A DNA stretch of 17,150 nucleotides, taken from positions 1 through 17,150 of the forward strand of contig NW_022204628.1 of NCBI RefSeq assembly GCF_008831285.2. Direction: 5' to 3'. Origin of the DNA: Nymphaea colorata (taxonomy: Eukaryota; Streptophyta; Magnoliopsida; Nymphaeales; Nymphaeaceae). Positions 10,133 through 17,150 of the stretch are shown piece after piece. Both the position numbers and the translations under genes were made by a program. Numbering within the stretch: position 1 is the first letter of the stretch; every line of letters begins with the position of its first letter. The notes below the pieces were generated by a model, which made no database searches, was not told where the DNA came from, and saw nothing but the letters and a program-made list of their open reading frames with translations.

Positions 10133-10600
10133 ATGGACCTTGACAGCCTCATCCAGCAGAAGTAGAAGTAGCTTGAGCTGCTCAAACTCGCAAAGGACAA
10201 TCCTCTCGTCTACAGCCTCATCAAGAAGGTGGAAGCGTTGGAGTCCAAAGTGGTCGCGCATGAGGATGACCACAAAAAAGGAAAGAATGACGCAATTTCC
10301 AAGATAGTTTACGGAGAGGTGAAGTCTTCTGAATGGGTGAACTACGGGGGCGATCCTAACCAGAAGCAAGTGCATATTCGATATGAGCATCTGAACCTCA
10401 AAAACACTCCTCTCATCTTTATCACTCTCATAGGATAAAGCCACCACTGGAGATTTAATGGCGCCAATTCGATCTACGGCCTTACTAACAAATCGTGCTT
10501 TTGCATCCTGGAGCACCAGGGGAATAGTCCGAGCATCCACTCTCTTATGAACCAGTACAAGTACAGCCTCCACTATCAAATAGTGCCTCAAGAAAGTTGA
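10133..10600 (+). CDS. Small coiled-coil protein with an H-type-lectin-like domain (tentative)
   Basis: A single-exon gene of 155 residues, ATG to TGA (10598-10600), with in-frame TAG and TAA read as Gln. Residues about 1-55 are charged and heptad-like (IQQKQKQLELLKLAKD, then IKKVEALESKVV) and probably form a coiled coil. Residues about 60-152 look like a beta-sandwich with W-N-Y-G near the start, a VHIRYEHL strand, NTPLIFITLIG, WRFNG, SCFCILEH and a final YKYSLHYQIV strand. This order resembles H-type lectin domains, which bind N-acetylgalactosamine-type sugars and usually trimerise, with a coiled coil in front in some members. I make the family call from pattern only. There is no signal peptide, so it would be cytosolic as annotated. 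It is the first of six consecutive plus-strand genes running to the telomere. Confidence 0.8.
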
Positions 10601-10818
10601 TCATTCACACCATCATTCTCAATTAATCAATCACCAACCATATTCTTTTAAAAGTATTGCCTATCTCAAGCTATTATCCTACTTTACTAAGCTTTATCGC
10701 ACCAGTATCCTCTAACTCTGTTGTTATCCATCACACAACAATTATTCTATTCTCAATCCATACCACCAATAAACAAGAATAATTGTAATATATACAATCC
10801 TAATTAATCACTCACAAA

Positions 10819-12424
10819 ATGCAATCCGCCTAAAAAACCTTGAACATAAGCTACGAAAATTACGTCAACAGAGGTCGAACTTTAGACAATACTCTCGTCG
10901 ACAAATACCTGGTCCTTGGAAGAGTGGAAAAATAATCCTATTCCGAAATCTACAGAGGCATAGACAACGCAACGCAATAGGTTGTTACCATCAAGCTGTA
11001 CCTGCTCAAAATGATCAATGAGGAGAAAAATTAATACATTAAACAAATCAAACTGCAGTTGGTAGAGTCTGAACCAACATTGATCAGGATGTGCAATAGT
11101 CCGCACATTGCCAAGTGCATCGATGTCTATGCGAATGCTTAGCTCAAAATAATCGTCATCGAATACTGCAACGCTGAGACTTTGGACGGCTTTATTCGCC
11201 AAAAGACCAAGATCCCTGAGAAGGAAGCAGCCAGCATTATAAAGCAAATAGTTTAGGGACTAAAAGTAAAAATATCAATATAAAGGAACTCCACCGTAAC
11301 CGGATCGTGCATCGCGATATAAAAGCTGAAAACATTAAGTCCAAAAACGGAGTATACAAAATCGTCGATTTCACCTATTGCCAAAAGCTCGACATTTATC
11401 ACGAAAACGATATGGTAAAGGAAGCAAGGGTAGGAAGCATTAGATTCATGGCTCCAGAAGTAATCAGCAAGCAGCCATACGGTCTAAAGGTAGCATTTAC
11501 TTAATGAAGGCTGATGTTTGGTCACTCGGAGTCATGGTCTTTCACATGATCTACGGAGATTACCCTTATAACTCATTAGCTCTCAATACCATCTACCAAG
11601 AGATTAGCCAAAGAAAGCGCTTAAATTCTGCCTAGCCCTTGGAAATCAACGGAGTCAAACCTTCCAAAGAAACTTACAACTTCATCCAATTCTTACTGGA
11701 AATCGATCCTCTGAAGAGACCAAACATCAAGGAAGTAGCTGAGCATCCATACATAAAACGTGCACTTCTATTCGAAGAAGAGAAGCAATAGCTATAGTTC
11801 TTCAAGAGATCAGAGCTTTAATACGTAAGGACTAAGCTGATACTCACAGAGATAATAAATCCAATAATTTCGACCAATCTGCTTCCTGATAAGCGCATAT
11901 CCCTATAATTCATCTACTTACTCCTTGCAAGGTGCTTCAACAACATGAGTTCAGCCAATCATTAGCTGGAGAAACGCAATAAGCCTTTCAATGGCCTAAC
12001 CAATAGAGTTAAAGGTATCTACGATGAGATAAGACTTCTTTTTAGGACTTATAGTGATAAGCTCTCCTAAAAAGAAAGCAAAGTCTTTTCCATCTTCAAA
12101 GATGCTTTCACATCCATCATCGATAAACAATCCAAATAAGAAAGGGACTTATATCTGAGCGGAATTTAGGTTATCAACTACAGCAAGGAAGGCCAAATTA
12201 TGTTTACCGAAAAAATCTATAATGATAATATCAAAGAAATATTGAAAGAATCACTGAAGAAACATTTCGAAACTTAGCTTTAAACCATGGATAATAGAAT
12301 CAAAAATGCAATGAATGTATACAAATTACTTAATCATTATGGCGAAATCAATAGAATATCTGTATAAAGTTTATAAAAAGAAAAGAAAAGCTTTGAAAGA
12401 TGTGTTGCTGGATTCCTAAAGTGA
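10819..12424 (+). CDS. Protein kinase with DFT motif and a C-terminal helical extension
   Basis: Spliced length is 1566 nt (521 residues). Introns at 11266-11285 and 11490-11509 are both exactly 20 nt and both phase 0. The kinase domain spans about residues 30-300. It has the ATP-binding Lys in TIKLY (K59), HRDIKAEN with catalytic D160 and its Asn, then D177-F178-T179, so the DFG glycine is Thr, then GSIRFMAPEV and ADVWSLGVM. The glycine-rich loop is weak: LGRVEKQSYSEIYRG keeps only outer positions of the usual G.G..G. Metal- and phosphate-handling residues are present, so it may be active; the altered loops leave room for an atypical kinase. The last 210 or so residues are charged, rich in Lys, Ile and Gln, probably helical, with no recognised domain. 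Overall it resembles CAMK/ULK-type Ser/Thr kinases, but I cannot place the subfamily. Stop TGA 12422-12424. Confidence 0.88.
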
Positions 12425-12584
12425 TTATAGACAATTCTCATTTATTGTTCGATGATATCAAGATAAGAATATCACGATTAATTAGCAGATTTCAATCTTT
12501 ATTTAAAACTATTTCATCATATCGAGTTTATGCATTATGGAAGGTAAAATATTAACTCTTGCAATAAAGATATAATAAAATCAG

Positions 12585-13331
12585 ATGCTGTCAGCCAAAT
12601 ACTACATAAGCAACAAGCAATAACTGTAGAAATATCATTGCAGCGTATGCTTCTAGACCAACTATGAACTTATGGTCTACTCATGCGCTTGCCAAAAGAT
12701 GTTCTGTAGGGGCTGTCTTGATTACTGGATGAATAGACCCTGCCGCTACTGCGGATTTGATCTATAATAACCCGCAATACGAAAGATAAGGCATATTTAT
12801 CCTCCGAAGGTATAATTCCATTGTCCGAGCTCTACTTGCCAAGCGAAAATGAAATCTTAAAGATAATTTTACTCACACTGCCTAAAGTGCCAAAGCATCT
12901 CTCCTTAGCTGAGAGAGGAATACCGATTACGAGCAAATTTCTTATGTAAAAAGAACCATTTGCTTAAATTTAGGATAAGGCGTCGGCCTTGCGTCCTATG
13001 TTCTTAAAGTTATCTCTACGTATGCTAATGCAAGCATTGCGATATTTCCTATTGCACCACATGCCGGCCAAATCCTTGCAGCAAAAAGGAGTGCTCGAAA
13101 GGCCACAAGCTAAAGCCCCAAAAAGGCGGTGAGTACACAAATTGCGATGGCTGCGCTGTTTCGATTAGGAATTTAGAGAATATGCAAGTATACAGCGACA
13201 GGTTATGCGATTTTGATGTCTGTGAGGCCTGCCATAAGAAACTACCTGAAGAGCATCCGCTTCCTGTTTTGAAAGAGCTTTAGAAACAAAAAGACAAGGA
13301 AAATATAACGCCGTAAAATGATATTGATTGA
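12585..13331 (+). CDS. RING-like and DC1-like Cys-rich protein, paralog 1
   Basis: A single exon of 248 residues from ATG (MLSAKYYISNK) to TGA 13329-13331. The N-terminal RING-like module is CSVCFQTNYE, then SCACQKMFCRGCL, then PCRYCG. This is a mostly all-Cys variant, as is common in divergent RING or treble-clef domains, which often recruit E2 enzymes. Further Cys pairs follow (FHCPSSTC, HCLKC), then a C-terminal C1/ZZ-type region: CSKGHKLKP, NCDGC and DRLCDFDVCEACHKKLP. The latter resembles DC1/C1-like zinc fingers. An in-frame upstream ATG at 12537 exists, but the two paralogs start at the position equivalent to 12585. In this copy the third RING ligand is shifted (VYSCAC against VC...C in the others), so zinc binding there may differ. 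Ubiquitin ligase activity is a hypothesis. Confidence 0.85.
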
Positions 13332-13476
13332 TTGGTTAACTCTTTGTTATAAATATGAGCAACTAAGATTATTTGTAACTAAGAAGTTATTGAACTATGG
13401 ATAATTCGACATTATGAGTTGAATTTTATTTGATAAAGTCTGAAAATTCTTTTTCAATTCATATAAACATATAAAT

Positions 13477-14172
13477 ATGCTCTTAGCTAAATATTTCATC
13501 AAAGATAAAGACTAGCTGAGCAACTGCGAATGCTGCATCTGCTTCGAGACTAACTTCTAACTATTGATGTGCCAAGCAGGCTGCTAAAAGCTGTACTGCA
13601 AGAGCTGCATGAAAATCTTTGCCTATCATAGTTGCCATTTCTGTGACGAAGACTTAACTGGCAATTACCTTCCACTAAGGAAAGTAGAGTTCTTTTGTCC
13701 CGAAAAGTAATGCAAAGCCACTCTGAAATCTTAGCAATAGTTCGATCTCCACTGCCAGAAATGCCCGATCCTCTCCGCAAACATCAAATAGCAATTCATC
13801 TTCAAGGCTACTTACAGGTGCAACCAAGGACATGAGTTAGATTTTCCACACACCAAATCTACATGCTTCTTATGCAGTCAGTACAACTATACGAGCGGGT
13901 GTGCTGTTTGCAAGCTCAAATATTGCGTAAATTGCCGCCCTCCGCCTTGCAGCAAGTCAGAATGCCCCAAGGGACATGAGCTCAAGGCGAACAGGGATCG
14001 AGGCTCTATAACTTGTGACCTGTGCGCGATTCCGATTAGCAACTTGATAGAAAAGAGAATCTTCAGCGATAGACAATGCAATTTCGATGTATGCTTAGCT
14101 TGCCATAACAAGTTACCCGTAAAGTCCCCTCTTCCCTCCTACCAGCTCAGATTTAAGCAAAGCTAATAATGA
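13477..14172 (+). CDS. RING-like and DC1-like Cys-rich protein, paralog 2
   Basis: A single exon of 231 residues from ATG (MLLAKYFIKDKDQL) to TGA 14170-14172. It keeps the architecture of the gene upstream: RING-like CCICFETNFQLLMC, CQKLYCKSC and SCHFC; middle pairs FFCPEKQC and HCQKC; then CNQGHEL, CFLC, CAVCKLKYCVNCRPPPC and CPKGHELK; and the closing CDLC...CNFDVCLACHNKLP. The order and spacing of Cys pairs are shared with both paralogs, showing tandem duplication. It is shortest at the C-terminus. Only 31 bp separate its stop from the start of the protease-LRR gene. No transmembrane or signal sequence is seen. The role is unknown; zinc-dependent protein-protein contacts or ubiquitin ligation are plausible. 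Confidence 0.85.
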
Positions 14173-14203
14173 TGGCATTTATGTTTGATTATTTTATTGA
14201 AAA

Positions 14204-15988
14204 ATGGGAAATTGTATGGGAGATGATAAGCCAAAAGGCCAACTTCGCTCCAAACCAAACGACCTCCAAGCAGATCCCAAACTAAACCTAAATTCAAATA
14301 AGGAGAATCCACCAGCTGACGTCTTGACTGAGCCTCGTCCGCATCTTTATCATTTTCCAAGGTCCTATATTGAAGAAAAAGTGGTTAAGGACGACAAACT
14401 GATGCAGGTGGAGTAATAAGACATGCGAGCAGGCTTCCATAGATGGATTGGCGCCCTAGTCTTCAAGGACAAGTTTGGCAGAACAGGAAAAGGAAGTGCA
14501 GTCCTCATTTCGAAGAATTTGATATTGACTGCAGCGCATAACATCTTCGACAAAGAATATAACTGTCGACACACGAATTTCAAGTTCTACTTGTCGGCTT
14601 ACGGGATAGTGGAGGTCTTCTACTAAATTTAAAACGGGTCATGGCGATACCCTGCTTAATTTGAAACCTGTTAGAAAAAGAATAAATCTATGCATGACTA
14701 TGCCATCATGAAAATCAAAGATAATAACAAAATACCAGCCTAATAGAAATTTTTACCTCTTTCGATAGCTTGCTTCCAATGCCAGATATAGCTTTTGGAG
14801 AATATAAAACTCTAGATATATGGGTATCCCTATCACGCATCGCTTCCAAACTATACTCCTAAGGATAAATAATAGCTCAAGATCGAACTGTATCAATACG
14901 GCCTCTCGAGACGCGGGCAGGTAAACTCTATTGATCCTGTAACCGGAGGCATCATCTATGGAATCAGCACGCTGCCAGGACAAAGCGGCTCTCCTCTAGT
15001 CGCCGATAACAAGATACTGGGAGTGCATATAGGAAGCGGCCACTAGTTTTAGTTTTTCAACTTCGGAAGATTGCTGACCACCAGCTTTATCGACAACTTG
15101 AAGAAGTGGACGAAGGAACTCAAAGGCCATAAGTTCACCGTCAAGGTTGAAGATGTCTGCTCTCACGTCTAACTTCCCAAGTAGGAATAATACGAAGACT
15201 AGTAGATTCCTTTATAGGTCCGTCGCATCTTGGAAAAAACTCAAAAAGACGAAACGCTGAATCTTAGAGGAAGACGGTTGCCTGCAGTTGATGTGACCAG
15301 GCATCTAAGGCTAAAACATCTAATACTTTCAGAGAACATGCTGAGTACTGTTGATGTAAGGAAAAATGTGGAGCTTACTCAACTATAGCTCCAAGACAAC
15401 AAGATAAAGTAGATAGACCTAGCCAGTAATGCAAACCTAGCCACTCTCTACATTTCTTCAAACGAGCTGGAAAAGATCGATCTTTCGCACAATGATAAGC
15501 TAGCTGATTTGTGGCTCTACTCCAACAGACTACTGAATGTTGATTTCAGAAGGCTATCGAACCTAACTTCCCTACTGCTTTCTTCAAACCAGCTTGCCAC
15601 CATCGATCTCGCTAATAATCCAAACCTCACTCATTTGGCCTTATCGTCCAACCAGCTAGCTTCAATCGACTTGACCAACAATCCGAAGCTAGTCTGGCTA
15701 TTGCTTAATGAAAACAAGCTAAGCAAAGCATCTTTTTGGTACTCTGATGAGCTTACGGTTACGAAAAACGATAGGAGTATCTTGAAAACTCTTGATTTGG
15801 GCAATCAAGACGTTAAAAACTGCTAGGTGGCTCTTCTCCATCAGAAAAACCAACAGTCAGGATGTGCAAAACTCAAAAAGGAATTAGAAGAGCAATATTG
15901 TGGCAATAAGACACACTAACAGGCAAAGCACGAGTAAAAGATCAATAAATACAAATGCAAATACTCGATCCTTTTAAAGACCATCTGA
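14204..15988 (+). CDS. N-myristoylated V8/trypsin-like serine protease fused to a 21-residue LRR array
   Basis: One uninterrupted exon of 594 residues, ATG to TGA 15986-15988, with many TAA/TAG Gln codons. The N-terminus MGNCMGDD fits an N-myristoylation site (Gly2) with a nearby Cys for palmitoylation, so the protein should sit on the cytosolic face of membranes. Residues about 75-315 form a chymotrypsin-fold protease: LTAAHNIF gives His112, HDYAIMKI gives Asp165, and PGQSGSPLV gives Ser261. The GQSGSP form, rather than GDSGGP, points to V8-like/glutamyl-endopeptidase relatives. After a linker, about residues 365-525 hold at least six LRRs of 21 residues with consensus L..L.LSSN.L..IDL.NNP, a style more familiar from bacterial proteins. 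The last 60 residues are basic with scattered Cys. All three catalytic residues are present, so it is probably active. It lies between RING-like paralogs 2 and 3. Its substrate and the ligand of its LRRs are unknown. Confidence 0.9.
15305..15755 (+). repeat. 21-residue LRR array within the protease gene
   Basis: A 63-nt period coding for LRRs in phase. The central units are most alike: SSNQLATIDLANNP and SSNQLASIDLTNNP are nearly identical in protein and similar in DNA, while flanking units have drifted. This suggests recent expansion from the middle. No introns interrupt it, unlike the LRR gene at the left end. Confidence 0.8.
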
Positions 15989-16158
15989 TCATTCATAATT
16001 TACCGTATTATTTCATTTATACGTAGAATTTTGATCGTTCATTGATAGTCCTTCCTCTTAAATTATGCATCAGCCTATTACCTGCAAGAATGCCGGTATT
16101 CTTTTCGACTAACAGCAATCCTTCAAAAGCTAAGGATCGGATTATTTTGTAACAAAAT

Positions 16159-17019
16159 ATGTTTGTAGCTCACAAATACTACATAAAGGACAAGGAGGAG
16201 CTGGCTAAATACTAGTGCAGCTTCTGCTTTGAGACCAATTACGAAATACTAGTGTGCGAAGGCCTCTGCCAAAAAATGTTCTGCAGGGGATGCCTCGGCA
16301 AATTAAAACTTGGATGTCCATACTGCACGGAAGGTGATAAAGACTTCAGAGCCAAATACGTCTCGTTTGGGCCTCTCTAATTCAACTGTCCAAGCCCCCA
16401 CTGCCAAACTGTGCTTAAATCCTAGGCTTAATTCGATTCGCATTGCTGCCAATGTTCACTCATCAGTCCTCAGATAAAACAGGAATTCAACCACAAGGCT
16501 TCCTTTAAATGCAGCCAAGGACATAGTCTCTACTTTTCGTCAAAGAAATCGCAATGTTGCCAATGCCTTTAGTCCCACCTATCTGTAAGCGTCTGCAGCA
16601 CATGCAGGCAAGAATATTGTGGAAGGTGCAGGCCTCCAATCTGCAAAAAGGAATTCACGAGATAGTACGATTTGAAATACAACACAGAGGAAAGCTACAT
16701 GAGTTGCGATTTGTGCTCAGTGCCGCTTAGAAGATTAGCTAGCAGGAAAGTATATGGAAACGAAGATCTTGAAATCGATATCTGCCAAGCCTGCTTCTAA
16801 AAATTGCCAGAACAGTATCCGATCTTAGACGAGACAGAGAAGAACCGAGAAGTAGATAGAGAGCAGATAAATGCATAGCCTCTATTCAAGCTGAACTGGC
16901 TAAAAGAAGAAGATCACCGGAAAACCCAGCCTGAGGAAGATTAGGATGTTGGAGATGTGGACAAAGGCCGTTACGATAACGAGATCACAAAACAAATGAA
17001 AGTAAATCAGCTGATTTGA
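16159..17019 (+). CDS. RING-like and DC1-like Cys-rich protein, paralog 3, next to the telomere
   Basis: A single exon of 286 residues from ATG (MFVAHKYYIKDKEEL) to TGA 17017-17019. The RING-like module is CSFCFETNYEILVC, then CQKMFCRGCL, then GCPYC, the cleanest of the three copies. The second half has FNCPSPHC, HCCQC, CSQGHSL, CSTCRQEYCGRCRPPIC, then CDLCSVPL and IDICQACFQKLP, where the usual FDVC is IDIC. It differs from the others by a C-terminal tail of about 65 acidic and basic residues (EEDHRKTQPEEDQDV region), probably disordered. The stop codon is only 50 bp from the first telomere repeat, so its 3' UTR and poly(A) signal must be very short. It is separated from paralog 2 by the protease-LRR gene. 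Confidence 0.86.
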
Positions 17020-17069
17020 TCTGATCTAAATAGATGAACACCTTCTTCTATAATATGGCACAATCACTA

Positions 17070-17150
17070 GGGTTGGGTTGGGGTTGGGGTTGGGGTTGGG
17101 GTTGGGGTTGGGGTTGGGGTTGGGGTTGGGGTTGGGTTGGGGTTGGGGTT
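17070..17150 (+). repeat. Macronuclear telomere, (GGGGTT)n with GGGTT variants
   Basis: The G-rich strand runs 5' to 3' to the window end, as expected at a right chromosome end. Most units are GGGGTT. The first two units are GGGTT, and another GGGTT lies near 17134-17138. There is no satellite or subtelomeric repeat between the last gene and the telomere, typical of ciliate macronuclear chromosomes capped by de novo telomere addition. Confidence 0.97.

Noticed and set aside
12537-12584. Upstream in-frame ATG for RING-like paralog 1
   Set aside because: The two paralogs begin at the position equivalent to 12585, and the extra residues have no counterpart in them.
15305-15755. Non-coding tandem repeat or CRISPR-like periodicity
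   Set aside because: The 63-nt period is the coding period of 21-residue LRRs in one long ORF, without identical direct repeats and unique spacers.
1-17150. Transposon, tRNA or rRNA gene
   Set aside because: I found no transposase-like motifs, no terminal inverted repeats around a gene, and no recognisable tRNA or rRNA sequence. tRNA detection by eye is limited.

Overview
This is one end of a ciliate macronuclear chromosome. The right edge is a true telomere of about 80 bases of GGGGTT with a few GGGTT units. Every long gene reads through many in-frame TAA and TAG codons and ends at TGA, so UAA and UAG must mean Gln and UGA is the stop. Genes are packed tightly (31 to about 220 bp apart, with one 620 bp gap) and split by extremely short introns, mostly exactly 20 nt (20-29 nt, all GT...AG). 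A standard-code ORF search breaks every gene into fragments. The left edge has no telomere, so the chromosome continues that way. At least nine genes lie in 17 kb, so this is not a one-gene nanochromosome. G4T2 telomeres are known from oligohymenophorean ciliates, but I cannot name the genus.

Layout: (1) 147-1456, minus: a ribonuclease-inhibitor-type LRR protein with ten 20-21 nt introns, almost one per repeat. (2) 1534-5537, plus: a full-length ABCA-type transporter (TMD1-NBD1-TMD2-NBD2-regulatory domain). Its first ATPase site has lost the catalytic Glu and the switch His. (3) 5733-9511, minus: a two-pore cation channel with an EF-hand between its two six-helix domains and a very long C-terminal extension. 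(4) 9512-10132: an AT-rich divergent promoter region with three inverted repeats. (5) 10133-10600, plus: a small coiled-coil protein resembling an H-type lectin. (6) 10819-12424, plus: a protein kinase with DFT instead of DFG. (7) 12585-13331, 13477-14172 and 16159-17019, plus: three paralogous RING-like/DC1-like Cys-rich proteins. (8) 14204-15988, plus, lying between the second and third paralog: a probably N-myristoylated V8/trypsin-like serine protease fused to a 21-residue LRR array. (9) 17070-17150: telomere.

Seven genes read cleanly from ATG to TGA once the code and micro-introns are applied, and each total is divisible by three. The ABC transporter and the two-pore channel are different: each has four or five places where conserved sequence continues in another frame with no convincing intron. 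These are either base-level assembly errors limited to 2.3-8.1 kb, early decay, or unusual expression.

The telomere-proximal half brings together an LRR-protease, RING-like proteins, a lectin-like protein and a kinase. This would suit an intracellular recognition or protein-turnover role, but that link is inference from domain content and proximity only.
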